Assembly: GCF_036067295.1 (NCBI RefSeq)
Contig: NZ_CP107954.1
Location: forward strand, 7,254,001 to 7,318,000
Length of the DNA stretch: 64,000 nucleotides
Direction: 5' to 3'
Origin: Kribbella sp. NBC_00382
GTDB lineage: Bacteria; Actinomycetota; Actinomycetes; Propionibacteriales; Kribbellaceae
Shown here: positions 36,316 through 44,911 of the stretch, piece after piece
Numbering within the stretch: the first letter of the stretch is position 1
How the letters are laid out: every line of letters begins with the position of its first letter
Translations under genes and position numbers: made by a program
The notes under the pieces: generated by a model
The model's database searches: none
Told to the model about the DNA's origin: nothing
Seen by the model: the letters and a program-made list of their open reading frames with translations, nothing else

Positions 36316-37277
36316 CGCCAGCCGTGCCGGGCGGCCTGGAGACCCGCCTGGAAGCGACTGGTCGCGCCCAGCTGTTCCTGGATCTCCGCGATCCGGCGCC
36401 GCAGCGTCCGCCCGCTGATCCCCAGCTGGCGGGCGATCGCCTCGTCCTTCATGCCAGTGGCCAGCAGGTTGATCAGCGCGGCGGCCGGGTCGACGGCATC
36501 AGACTCTGTCAGCCGCAGCGGCGTCGCCTGACTCCACAGTTGGTCGAACAACACCTGAAGGGCATTGGTCAGCACCGAGTCCGTGACGACCACCGCCCGC
36601 GCCTGGGACGGAGTCGCCGGCTGGTCGCCGCCGGCCAGCGGCAGGATCGCGGTGGTGCCGTCGACGATGAGCAGCTTCAAGGGCACCTGAGGTAGTACCC
36701 GGGCCTGTTCACCGCGCTCGGCCATCGACGTCAGATGCGCGACCCACGCCGGATGATCCAGTACTTCGGAAGCGTAGATCGACCGGAATCGCACCCCACG
36801 GTCCAGCAGCGCCAGCTCGGCACTCGACACCTGATGACTGCCGTCCGCGACGTACGGCGGGGTGTCCGTGCCGACCGCCTGTTCCGTTGCCCCACGCAAC
36901 ATGTCCTCGATCCGTGCCTCGATCGCGTCCCGCCCGACCGCGATCTCGATCAGCCGACTGGGCTCGGCCCGCAGTTGCCCGGCGCTGAACTCGCGCGCCA
37001 GCTGATCGGTCATCGCCGCGACTCCGTCGATCGCCGCCCGCCGCTCCCGCACCAGCATCCCGACCCCGGACCGCGGATCCACCGGCGCCGGCGCCTCCTC
37101 CGACCCACTCCTGACCAGCCCCACCGCCGCCAGCCGCACCACCGCCGCCTCAACCGTCGCGATCGGCCTTCCGAGCGCCTCAGCATGTTGCGCCACCGGC
37201 ATCCCCGGCTCCCGCAACAACTGCCGGTACACCTCGGCATCGAACCCGCTCAGCCCTACCGCTTCCCAGTCAGCCAC
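36312..37277 (-). CDS. TrmB/LuxR-type transcriptional regulator
   Basis: 321 residues. The N-terminus looks like a TrmB-type winged helix (L-S-G-F-D-A-E-V-Y-R-Q-L-L, then A-E-A-L-G-R-P-I-A-T-V-E-A-A-V-V-R-L). The middle resembles a phospholipase-D-like effector part of TrmB regulators (V-P-L-K-L-L-I-V-D-G-T-T-A). The C-terminus is a LuxR-type helix-turn-helix (LLATGMKDEAIARQLGISGR followed by T-L-R-R-R-I). Its stop overlaps that of the ABC ATPase by four bases. It is divergent from the BNR/sedolisin pair, 110 bases apart, and may control it. Confidence 0.82.
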   Translation of the reverse strand: MADWEAVGLSGFDAEVYRQLLREPGMPVAQHAEALGRPIATVEAAVVRLAAVGLVRSGSEEAPAPVDPRSGVGMLVRERRAAIDGVAAMTDQLAREFSAGQLRAEPSRLIEIAVGRDAIEARIEDMLRGATEQAVGTDTPPYVADGSHQVSSAELALLDRGVRFRSIYASEVLDHPAWVAHLTSMAERGEQARVLPQVPLKLLIVDGTTAILPLAGGDQPATPSQARAVVVTDSVLTNALQVLFDQLWSQATPLRLTESDAVDPAAALINLLATGMKDEAIARQLGISGRTLRRRIAEIQEQLGATSRFQAGLQAARHGWR

Positions 37278-37387
37278 CCGCCCAGCCTAGGTGGCCACAA
37301 TCGGCGTTTGGCCGGAATGGGCGCCTTGGGGCTCCTTCCAAGGCTTAGCGTGTGCTCTGGCAGCGTCTAGGTCCCAAGGAGTGAACA

Positions 37388-38503
37388 GTGCGTCTGTATG
37401 TTGGCCGATCGGCGATAGCCCTGGCTGGGGCCGTCGCCACCGCGATACTCGTCAGCTCCGGGACCAGTGTGGCCACCGCGGAACAGCCCGCGGTCCCGAA
37501 GTTCGCGCCGCAGTCCATCGTCTGGCCGACCGCTAGCGACGGCTACCTGCTGGGCTCGTGCGGCAACGCGAGCTGCCTGGCCGAGGTACAGGCGACTCAT
37601 GATGGCGGCAAGACCTGGGCGAAGGCCGGCAAGACCCACAACCCGCTCGCCATGAGCGGTGAGCCGGGGCTGACCAGCCTCCAGTTCGCCAGCCCGAAGT
37701 TCGGCTGGGCCTACGATCCGTACCTCGAAGTCACCAAGGACAGCGGCCGGACCTGGACGAAGGTTCCGGTACCCGGCGGCGATGCCAAGGTGCTGCAGTT
37801 GCTTGCGGCATCTGATGGCACCTACGTCCTCACCTCGGGCTGCGCGATCGGGACCGGCATCTGCGACGACAAACCGCTCAAGGTCTGGCGCGCGCCGGCC
37901 GGGAAGTCCAGCGGGTGGCAGCAGGTCAAGGTCCCGGTGGCGGCCGACGACAACGTCCTGTTCGCGTCCCAGGGCTCCACTGTTTATTTGCTCACGGCAT
38001 CTTTCACCGCCCCCAACAAGCTGAACACCCTGCACAACGGCAAGGTCCAGTCGACCACCACGATCACCTGCGCGGACGCTGAGGACGCGATCGTCACCTC
38101 TCTCGCGGCCAACGGGCCGAACCGGCTCTTCGCCCTCTGCATCGCCCACTACGGTCGCGGCCAGTCCGAGAAGACCGTCATGGTCTCCGGCGACGGCGGC
38201 AAGACCCTCCGGTACGACGCTGTGCCCGGCACCCTCGGCCTGGGCAGCCAGCTCGCAGTCAATGCGGACGGCGCGGTCATGCTCACCACCGTCACCGCGA
38301 GCCTCGTCTACAACCGCCCGGCGCTCACCAAGTCCTGGCGGTACGACCAGAGCTGGCTGGAGAACAGCGAACACATCCACGATCTCGTCTGGCAGTCGGC
38401 GACCACCGCCTGGCTGGTCGAGCGCGACGCGGCCTACACCCCGGACAGCAAGCTCTGGGTGACCCGCGACGCCGGCGCGACCTGGAAGGCGGTCACCGCA
38501 TGA
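37388..38503 (+). CDS. Secreted BNR/sialidase-like beta-propeller protein
   Basis: 371 residues from a GTG with AAGGAG upstream. A signal peptide (about 1-31) is followed by BNR repeats with the Asp-box pattern (T-H-D-G-G-K-T-W, T-K-D-S-G-R-T-W, S-G-D-G-G-K-T-L, T-R-D-A-G-A-T-W). The fold resembles sialidase or sortilin propellers, but no sialidase catalytic Arg triad or F-R-I-P motif was found, so it probably binds rather than cleaves. Its stop overlaps the ATG of the sedolisin gene (ATGA), meaning the two are translationally coupled. Confidence 0.75.
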   Translation: MRLYVGRSAIALAGAVATAILVSSGTSVATAEQPAVPKFAPQSIVWPTASDGYLLGSCGNASCLAEVQATHDGGKTWAKAGKTHNPLAMSGEPGLTSLQFASPKFGWAYDPYLEVTKDSGRTWTKVPVPGGDAKVLQLLAASDGTYVLTSGCAIGTGICDDKPLKVWRAPAGKSSGWQQVKVPVAADDNVLFASQGSTVYLLTASFTAPNKLNTLHNGKVQSTTTITCADAEDAIVTSLAANGPNRLFALCIAHYGRGQSEKTVMVSGDGGKTLRYDAVPGTLGLGSQLAVNADGAVMLTTVTASLVYNRPALTKSWRYDQSWLENSEHIHDLVWQSATTAWLVERDAAYTPDSKLWVTRDAGATWKAVTA

Positions 38504-40404
38504 ACACCCCCGTACGCCGGTTGGCGATTCCCCTGGCCCTGCTGATGGTCGGCGGCACGAGCATGGTCGCGTCCGCGGAGGTCCGCGAGTCCCCGAAGGT
38601 GGTGGCCAGCTGCGACCAGAAGGTCGAGCCCGGCTACTTCACTTGCTTCGCGCAACGACGTGCCGACCTCGGCTTCCGCGCTCGCGTTGCCGGTGCGCCG
38701 CAGGGGTACGGCCCGGCCGACCTCACCGCGGCGTACAAGTTGCCATCCGCAACGGCCGGGAAGGGCCAGCGGGTCTACATCGTCGATGCCTACGACGACC
38801 CGACGGCCGAGGCCGACCTCGCCGTCTACCGCAAGCAGTTCGGGCTCCCAGCCTGTACGACCGACAACGGCTGCTTCCAGAAGCTCAACCAGGACGGCAA
38901 GCCCAGCCCGCTGCCGGCGCCGTCGAAGTCCTGGTCGGGCGAGATCTCGCTGGACCTCGACATGGTCTCGGCCGTCTGCCCGAATTGCGGCATCACCCTG
39001 ATCGAGGCCGACTCCCCGAGCAACGACCTGCTCGCCGCGGTCAAGACCGCCGAGAAGCTGGGCGCGAAGTTCGTCTCGCTGAGCTGGGGTGGCCCCGAGT
39101 CGGGCAACCTGGCCGACCTGGACAAGGAATACTTCAACACCAGCGGCATCGTCTACGCGGCCTCGACCGGTGACTACGACTACGACGCCGGTACCTCCTA
39201 CCCGGCAAGCTCCGCGGCGACCACGGCCATCGGCGGTACCTCGCTGACCAAGACCGACTCAGGTCGCGGCTGGGCCGAGACCGTCTGGAACAACGGACCC
39301 GGCCAAGGCACTGGCTCCGGCTGCTCCGCCGAGATCACCAAGCCGACTTGGCAAACGGTCATCCCAGCGGCCACCTGCCCGAAACGCGCTGTCGCCGATG
39401 TGTCCGCAGTCGCCGACCCCGCTACCGGTGTGGCCGTCTACCAGACCACCGGCGGCAACGGCTGGGCCGTGTACGGCGGGACGAGCGCGTCCGCGCCGAT
39501 CATCGCTTCGACCTACGCCCTCGCCGGCGACCCCTCCCCCACGTCCCACCCGGCCAGCTACCCCTATGGCAGCACCGCCAACCTCAATGACGTTGTCGAG
39601 GGCAACAATGGCGAGTGCACGCCGGCTCCACTTTGTACCGCGCAAGCCGGCTGGGACGGCCCCACCGGCCTCGGTACGCCGAATGGCCCAGCCGGGCTCA
39701 CCTCGCCGACTCCGGGCAACCACATCACCGTCAACGCACCGGCCCAGCAGTTCAGCGCCGTCGGCAGCCCGGTCGTGCTCCACGTCCGGGCAACCGACTC
39801 GGCACGTGGTCCGGTACGCCTCAGCGCGACGGATCTCCCGGACGGTCTGCGGCTCAATGCGATCACCGGCCTCATCTACGGCGTGCCCAGCAACCCGGGG
39901 ACGCACTCGACGACGGTGACCGCGACCGACTCGACCGGTGCCCGCGGCAACACGGTCATCAACTGGGTCGTCAGCACTCACCAGGGAGCCGTCGTCAACG
40001 GCGACTTCGAGGCTGGTACCGGTGGGTGGAGCGAGTCTGCCGACGTGGTCCGTGAGGATGGGCAGTACAGCAACGGCGGGCTCGGGTACGCGATGCTCGG
40101 TGGCTATGGCGCGGTGCAGTCCGACTCGTTGAGCCAGCGGGTCGCAGTACCGGGCACGGGCCGGCCGCAGTTGCGCTTCGCCGTACGGATCAGTGGTGGC
40201 GACAAAGCCGACGCCCTGAAGCTGAGCGTCGACGGCAAAGCGATCCGCACGCTGACCGGTGCTCAGTCCGGTTCGCGCTACGTCTCTCAGTCGGTCGACC
40301 TGACGAGCTACCGAGGCCGTACCGTCACGCTGGCCTGGACCAGCTCCGAGAACGACGGAGCTCCGACGAGCTTCCTCCTGGACGACATCGCGATCACCCG
40401 CTAA
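38500..40404 (+). CDS. Secreted S53 (sedolisin-type) serine-carboxyl peptidase with C-terminal beta-domains
   Basis: 634 residues. After the signal peptide (about 1-26) comes a short 45-residue lead and then the catalytic domain with E148 and D152 in S-G-E-I-S-L-D-L-D, oxyanion Asp near D225 (S-T-G-D-Y-D-Y-D) and nucleophile S329 in G-G-T-S-A-S-A-P. The calcium-site segment N-D-V-V ... A-G-W-D-G-P-T-G-L-G-T-P follows. It lacks the large propeptide of classical sedolisins, as do other actinobacterial members. Then come an Ig-like/putative-Ig domain (about 405-495) and a jelly-roll module beginning V-V-N-G-D-F-E-A-G and ending L-L-D-D-I-A-I-T-R. It degrades protein outside the cell. The BNR partner may help substrate binding. 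Confidence 0.9.
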   Translation: MNTPVRRLAIPLALLMVGGTSMVASAEVRESPKVVASCDQKVEPGYFTCFAQRRADLGFRARVAGAPQGYGPADLTAAYKLPSATAGKGQRVYIVDAYDDPTAEADLAVYRKQFGLPACTTDNGCFQKLNQDGKPSPLPAPSKSWSGEISLDLDMVSAVCPNCGITLIEADSPSNDLLAAVKTAEKLGAKFVSLSWGGPESGNLADLDKEYFNTSGIVYAASTGDYDYDAGTSYPASSAATTAIGGTSLTKTDSGRGWAETVWNNGPGQGTGSGCSAEITKPTWQTVIPAATCPKRAVADVSAVADPATGVAVYQTTGGNGWAVYGGTSASAPIIASTYALAGDPSPTSHPASYPYGSTANLNDVVEGNNGECTPAPLCTAQAGWDGPTGLGTPNGPAGLTSPTPGNHITVNAPAQQFSAVGSPVVLHVRATDSARGPVRLSATDLPDGLRLNAITGLIYGVPSNPGTHSTTVTATDSTGARGNTVINWVVSTHQGAVVNGDFEAGTGGWSESADVVREDGQYSNGGLGYAMLGGYGAVQSDSLSQRVAVPGTGRPQLRFAVRISGGDKADALKLSVDGKAIRTLTGAQSGSRYVSQSVDLTSYRGRTVTLAWTSSENDGAPTSFLLDDIAITR

Positions 40405-40438
40405 CGCAGCTGGACGACGTCGCGATCACTCGCTGACG
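40378..40438. repeat. 29-bp imperfect tandem repeat at the sedolisin 3' end
   Basis: The 29 bases ending the sedolisin gene (40378-40406) recur at 40410-40438 with 26 of 29 matches. The second copy still encodes L-D-D-V-A-I-T-R-stop, the typical end of the same jelly-roll module, and overlaps the end of the minus-strand GntR gene. It looks like the scar of a lost paralogous copy. Confidence 0.75.
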
Positions 40439-41106
40439 GATCGTTTGACCGAGTCGATCAGCGCGTAGGACGCCTGGGCGGCGGTCTCGGGATCTCCCTC
40501 CCGGATCGCCGCCACCAGGCCGTAGTGCGCATCGCGGATGCGGGGATCCTCGGGGATCGTGGCCGTGTCGTGGATCGACGCGGTCAGTACTTCGGCAACT
40601 GCGTCGTACAGGCGGAGCAGCAGCGGGTTGCCACTCGCCTCGACGACGCCTCGGTGGAAGGCCATGTCCGCGGTGACGTAGCCGTCGAGGTCGCCTGCTT
40701 CATGCGCCGCACTGCGCGCCTCGAGCGCAGCCTCCATGGCGGCCAGCCCCCGCTGGGTGTGGTTGCCAGCGGCCAGTCGCGCGGCCGCCCCTTCCAGCCC
40801 CGCGCGCGTGTCGAGGACATGCTCCAACGTCGCCGACAAATCGTCACGGACGAGTACGCCGCTGATCTCGTTGGTCGCACGCACGTAAGTACCGTCCCCG
40901 ACCCGCGGCTCGAGCAAGCCGGTCAGGCTGAGCGATCGCAGCGCTTCACGGACGGTCCCGCGGCTCACGCCCAGCTCACCGGCGAGCTGGTTCTCGCCAG
41001 GAATCTTGGCGCCGACCGGCCAGGTACCGGCCTCGATCAGCCTCCGGAACTGCTCCGAGACCTGCATCACCAACGGGGCCTGCCGTACCGGTCCACTCAA
41101 TGCCAT
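40426..41106 (-). CDS. GntR-family (FCD/FadR subfamily) regulator
   Basis: 226 residues from ATG 41106. An earlier ATG at 41130 lies inside a perfect palindrome that is the likely operator, so the later start is preferred. The N-terminal winged helix (G-A-K-I-P-G-E-N-Q-L-A-G-E-L-G-V-S-R-G-T-V-R-E-A-L) is followed by an FCD effector domain with the metal-ligand pattern D/H (D-M-A-F-H-R-G-V-V, H-Y-G-L-V-A-A-I-R-E-G-D). FCD regulators sense small carboxylates or similar acids. It is divergent from an MFS gene that it probably represses. Confidence 0.88.
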   Translation of the reverse strand: MALSGPVRQAPLVMQVSEQFRRLIEAGTWPVGAKIPGENQLAGELGVSRGTVREALRSLSLTGLLEPRVGDGTYVRATNEISGVLVRDDLSATLEHVLDTRAGLEGAAARLAAGNHTQRGLAAMEAALEARSAAHEAGDLDGYVTADMAFHRGVVEASGNPLLLRLYDAVAEVLTASIHDTATIPEDPRIRDAHYGLVAAIREGDPETAAQASYALIDSVKRSVSE

Positions 41107-41117
41107 GGCTAGAGTGT

Positions 41118-41132
41118 AAATGTCGGACATTT
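41118..41132. promoter_or_regulatory. GntR/FCD operator between regulator and MFS gene
   Basis: AAATGTCGGACATTT is a perfect 15-bp palindrome with central G, in the short gap between the divergent GntR and MFS genes. Position and symmetry fit a GntR-family operator acting on both. Confidence 0.7.
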
Positions 41133-41160
41133 GATCGGTCGAGCCAGTGAGGTGCGTGTC

Positions 41161-42348
41161 GTGGCAGTGACAACGGGAGCGGTGACCGCCCGGCGCAGCT
41201 CATTGATCGCCGCGAGCGTCTTCCTGGTCGCGTTGTGTCTGCGCCCGGCGATCACGGCGGTCGGGCCGCTGCTGCCGCAGATCGGCGCTGACGAAGGACT
41301 GGGCGAGGGCGCGCTGGGCGTGCTCGGGGCGCTTCCGCTCGTCGCGTTCGGGCTCGCGTCTCCCCTGGTGCATCGCGTTTCGAAGTGGCTCGGGATGGAG
41401 CGCGCTGTCTTCGTGTCGCTGCTGGTGCTGGCGGCCGGCAGCGTCGTTCGGTCGTACACGGGATCCGTCGGGTTGTGGCTCGGGACGATCGTGATCGGCG
41501 CCGCGATCGCGATCGGCAATGTGCTGGTACCGGTTCTGATCAAGCGTGACTACGCCGGACATGTGTCCCGCGCGATGAGCGTCTACACGGCTTTCATCAC
41601 TGGTGGCGCGGCGCTCGCGTCGGCGGTGGCGGTACCGGTCGCAGCCGGCTCGGACTGGCGTCTCGCCTTGGCGATCTGGGGTGCGCTCGCTCTGGTGGTC
41701 GCCTTGATCCGGATCCCCGCGAACTCGACGTCGACCCCACTCGCTGCCGAGGCGCCGCTTGAAGGCGCTCCCCTGGTCAGCGTCTGGCGGCAACCGATGG
41801 CCTGGCTGGTCACCGCCTACATGGGTCTGCAGTCGACCAGCTTCTACGTCTTCGTCACCTGGCTGCCGACGATCGAGATCTCGCACGGCTTCTCGGACCG
41901 GGCCGCCGGCGTCCATCTGTTCCTCTTCCAGGGCTTCGGCCTGGTCGGCGGCCTCGCCATCCCGTGGCTGATGCGCAACCCGCTCAGCCAGCGCGCCGGT
42001 GCAGTCACCGCCAGCGTCCCGGTAGGCATCGCCTTCCTCGGCCTGCTCCTGGCGCCGAAGCTCGTCATCGGCTGGGCGATCTTGGGCGGCCTCGGCCAGG
42101 GTGCCGCTCTGGTTGCCGCCCTATCCCTGATCAGCATCCGCGGCCGCACCCACCACGAGACCGCCCAACTCTCCGGCATGGCCCAATCCATCGGCTACCT
42201 GCTAGCTGCCACCGGCCCCGCCCTCGCCGGCTACCTGACCCAACTGACCGGCAACTGGACCGCAGCCCTGATCGTCTTCGCAGTCCTCGCTGCGAGCCAG
42301 GTAGCCGTCGGCATAGCCGCCGGCCGCGACACCCGCGCAGCTTCGTAG
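41161..42348 (+). CDS. MFS transporter, CynX/NimT-like
   Basis: 395 residues from GTG 41161, preceded by GAGG; GTG 41167 is an alternative. About 12 TM helices. The start C-L-R-P-A-I-T-A-V-G-P-L-L-P-Q-I is characteristic of the CynX/NimT (cyanate/2-nitroimidazole) branch of MFS. Loop 2-3 is V-H-R-V-S-K-W-L-G-M-E. The substrate is unknown; an FCD regulator next to it suggests an organic acid or related compound. A hairpin follows the stop. Confidence 0.85.
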   Translation: MAVTTGAVTARRSSLIAASVFLVALCLRPAITAVGPLLPQIGADEGLGEGALGVLGALPLVAFGLASPLVHRVSKWLGMERAVFVSLLVLAAGSVVRSYTGSVGLWLGTIVIGAAIAIGNVLVPVLIKRDYAGHVSRAMSVYTAFITGGAALASAVAVPVAAGSDWRLALAIWGALALVVALIRIPANSTSTPLAAEAPLEGAPLVSVWRQPMAWLVTAYMGLQSTSFYVFVTWLPTIEISHGFSDRAAGVHLFLFQGFGLVGGLAIPWLMRNPLSQRAGAVTASVPVGIAFLGLLLAPKLVIGWAILGGLGQGAALVAALSLISIRGRTHHETAQLSGMAQSIGYLLAATGPALAGYLTQLTGNWTAALIVFAVLAASQVAVGIAAGRDTRAAS

Positions 42349-42745
42349 GGGCGCCTGGCCCGGCGGTCCGGTGGCTGGGACCGCCGAACCAGTTGCCTAA
42401 GGCACCTTGTGCTCGGCCTGAGCACTTCCAGGCGACGGGTCCACTCACGTCGAGCACAAAGTGGTCCGTAACCGTCCGTGAGCGTAGCTCGCCCGGAGGA
42501 CCGGACCGCCGCGCGTACGCAACCTCCGCGAACTGGTCCGGCACGCCGGGGCAAAGGTTTGCCGACCGGGTTGTGCATGCGCTGACGGACCGGATCGGAG
42601 CCCCAGCCCATCAAACGCCCCGCCCTGGGGCCGAAACGCCGGGGGGAAACGATTTCCGCTAGACGGTTGATGGGCTGGCGATCGCCTGTTGCCTTGGGCA
42701 ACTTCTCCCGGTTTCGCGCCGGTGGCCGAACCCTCTCGGCGGGGC
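42349..42745. other. 0.4-kb non-coding region rich in inverted repeats
   Basis: No supported gene. It contains the terminator at 42361-42386, an 11-bp palindrome TGCCTAAGGCA near 42394, a long-range inverted repeat CCAGCCCATCAA (42603-42614) with TTGATGGGCTGG (42667-42678) and GTTGCCTTGGGCAAC near 42700. The last may terminate the minus-strand MFS gene. The density of symmetry suggests structured RNA or repeat remnants. Confidence 0.5.
42361..42386 (+). terminator. Terminator of the CynX-like MFS gene
   Basis: Perfect 9-bp arms CGGCGGTCC (42361-42369) and GGACCGCCG (42378-42386), beginning 13 bases after the stop codon. Confidence 0.7.
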
Positions 42746-44179
42746 TCAGCCATCGAGTGGGGTTTTGTGCAGGATGACGGCGGCGATCAGGACGGCTCCG
42801 AGGAGCAGGGCGGCGCCGAGGGTCATGCCGAGGGCGTAGCCGTCATTGAGGGCCTCCGGCGTGGCTACACCGCCGGTACGCCGATGCGCCGCGGTACCGA
42901 GTGCCGCCAGCCCGAGCGACGCCCCGATCTGCCGAGAGCTGGCCAACAGCCCGGACGCAGTACCGGACTCGTGAGCCGAAACCCCTGCCGTAGCAAGGGA
43001 AACGACCGGGCCGAGGCACAGCCCGAAGCCGATGCTCGTGACGATCGACGGGCCGAGGAAGTCAGCATGGAAAGAGCCATCGGCACTGATCAGACCGAAC
43101 CAGGCGAACCCAGCCGCCGTCAGCAACCCACCCGCCACCAGGAGGGTCCGCGGACTGAACCGGTAGCCGGACTTGATGGCAAGCACCGCACCGACAATCA
43201 CCCCGAAGGCGAAAGGCAGGAACTCGATGCCGGTCCGGGCCGGGCCGGTTCCGAGCACCCTCTGGAGATACAGCGACGCGAAGTAGAACGACGATGCCAT
43301 CGCCGCACCGAGCAGGAGGTTGTAGGAATTGGCCCCCGCGACCGCACGGTTGGTGAACAGGCCGAGCCGGATCAGCGGATCGCGCGTGGTCGTCCGCTCG
43401 ACGTAGACAAAGGCGGCCAGCAGAGCGACGGCGATCGCCAGCGTTGTGATGGTGACCACAGAACCCCACGCATGCCGGTCAGTACGGACGACCCCGAACA
43501 CCAGCGTGACCAAACCTGCGGTAGCGAGGAGCGCACCCAACACGTCCGGGCGCCCGCGAAGCCCGGCACCGACATCAGACCCGACACTGCGCCGAGCCAG
43601 CAGCAATGCGCCAGCCGCCATCGGTACGTTCACGAACATCAACCAGCGCCAGCTCGCGTACTCCGTGAGCAGACCACCGATCAGCACCCCGAGAGCGCCA
43701 CCGGCCGCATTCGTCGCACTCCATATGCCGAAGGCGCGAACGCGTTCCTTGCCACTGGGGAAGGTCGAGGTCAGCAGCGACAACGCGGCCGGCGCCAGCG
43801 CGGCAGCACCGACACCCTGCGCGGCGCGGGCAGCGACCAATTGGCCGGCCTCCTGCGCGAACCCGCCTGCCAGCGAGGCGAGCCCGAATAGGGCCAGCCC
43901 GAACAGCAGGACGCGCTTGCGACCGTACCGGTCGGCGAGCTTGCCACCGAGCAGCAGCAGGCCGCCGAAGGTGAGGGCGTAGGCGTGGATCACCCAGGTC
44001 AGGCCGACTTCACTGAAGCCGAGGGCGGCGCCGATCTGTGGCAGGCCGAGATTCACGACCGACAGATCCAGCGACACCATGAACTGCACGACGGCCACCG
44101 CGGCGAGGACCTGTCCTGGCCGGGTGGCTCGCTCAGGCGTCCTGTGGCCTGGCGACTTTTCGAACGTGTTCCGGAACAT
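42746..44179 (-). CDS. MFS drug-efflux transporter (DHA2/EmrB-QacA type)
   Basis: 477 residues from ATG 44179; the frame extends further upstream but into the divergent TetR promoter. About 14 TM helices. Motif D1-like V-Q-F-M-V-S-L-D-L-S-V-V-N-L-G-L-P and motif A G-G-K-L-A-D-R-Y-G-R-K-R are those of 14-TM multidrug exporters. The start codon lies inside a tandem palindrome that is probably the TetR operator, which would imply a leaderless or very short-leader mRNA. It is paired with a divergent TetR repressor; probable role is efflux of a toxic compound sensed by that repressor. Confidence 0.87.
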   Translation of the reverse strand: MFRNTFEKSPGHRTPERATRPGQVLAAVAVVQFMVSLDLSVVNLGLPQIGAALGFSEVGLTWVIHAYALTFGGLLLLGGKLADRYGRKRVLLFGLALFGLASLAGGFAQEAGQLVAARAAQGVGAAALAPAALSLLTSTFPSGKERVRAFGIWSATNAAGGALGVLIGGLLTEYASWRWLMFVNVPMAAGALLLARRSVGSDVGAGLRGRPDVLGALLATAGLVTLVFGVVRTDRHAWGSVVTITTLAIAVALLAAFVYVERTTTRDPLIRLGLFTNRAVAGANSYNLLLGAAMASSFYFASLYLQRVLGTGPARTGIEFLPFAFGVIVGAVLAIKSGYRFSPRTLLVAGGLLTAAGFAWFGLISADGSFHADFLGPSIVTSIGFGLCLGPVVSLATAGVSAHESGTASGLLASSRQIGASLGLAALGTAAHRRTGGVATPEALNDGYALGMTLGAALLLGAVLIAAVILHKTPLDG

Positions 44180-44185
44180 GTTCCG
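44162..44185. promoter_or_regulatory. Tandem palindromic TetR operator
   Basis: Two adjacent 12-mers, GAACGTGTTCCG (44162-44173) and GAACATGTTCCG (44174-44185), differ at one base; each contains a GAAC-N2-GTTC palindrome. They sit between the divergent MFS and TetR genes and cover the MFS start codon. Confidence 0.75.
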
Positions 44186-44232
44186 AAAGTAGCATGCGCG
44201 GATCCGGCCGTCGAGTGCACGATGATGGGACG

Positions 44233-44904
44233 ATGCCTCGACCACTCGCCCCGCAAGGCCGCACGGGCCGGCCGCCGGTGACGTCCCGCGCCCAGATCCT
44301 CGCGGGCGCCCGCCAGCTCATCGACCGCGACGGGTGGGAGCAGCTGACGATCCGCAAGCTGGCCGCCGAGCTCGGTGTCGGCCCGACGACGCTCTACCAC
44401 CACGTGCGGGACAAAGAGGATCTACTGCTCCTGCTGATCACCGCGTACCTCGACCAGGTACCGCACCCCGAGCTGCCCAGCGCGCCGCGGGACCGGATGA
44501 TCATGGCTGCCGTCGTCATCCACGACAGCCTCGCGGCCTGGCCTTGGACGGCGGAGGTACTCACCGTCGACGGGTTCATCGCCCGGCTCAATGAGTCTGC
44601 GTTGTGGTTCGTCGAGGTCATCCTGGCCGGCGCCGTCGATCATGGCTGTACTCCGCAGCAGGCCGTGCTGATCTTCCGCAACCTCTGGTACTACGCCGCC
44701 GGCGAGATCCTGGTCCGCGCCCGCACGAAGGAGCGCGCAACCCCACCCGACTTCGACGCCTTCTTCAAACGCCTCGACGACGCCAACCTCCCCCACCTCA
44801 CAGCCGTAGCCCACGACTGGGACAAATGGGTAGCCCCCGACACCTTCACCCAAGGCATAGAAGCCGTAGTCGACGGCCTGCTGGCCCAGGCTCTCGCGAC
44901 CTAG
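44233..44904 (+). CDS. TetR-family regulator
   Basis: 223 residues from ATG 44233. The N-terminal helix-turn-helix (R-A-Q-I-L-A-G-A-R-Q-L-I-D, then L-T-I-R-K-L-A-A-E-L-G-V-G-P-T-T-L-Y-H-H-V) is the class that includes TetR itself, and the C-terminal part resembles TetR_C. It is divergent from the MFS efflux gene, with a tandem operator between, so it should repress efflux until a ligand binds. Confidence 0.9.
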   Translation: MPRPLAPQGRTGRPPVTSRAQILAGARQLIDRDGWEQLTIRKLAAELGVGPTTLYHHVRDKEDLLLLLITAYLDQVPHPELPSAPRDRMIMAAVVIHDSLAAWPWTAEVLTVDGFIARLNESALWFVEVILAGAVDHGCTPQQAVLIFRNLWYYAAGEILVRARTKERATPPDFDAFFKRLDDANLPHLTAVAHDWDKWVAPDTFTQGIEAVVDGLLAQALAT

Positions 44905-44911
44905 GCTCTGA

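Noticed and set aside
38500..38720. Sedolisin gene called truncated because it lacks a propeptide
   Set aside because: Actinobacterial S53 members with the same short lead are common, and all catalytic residues are present.
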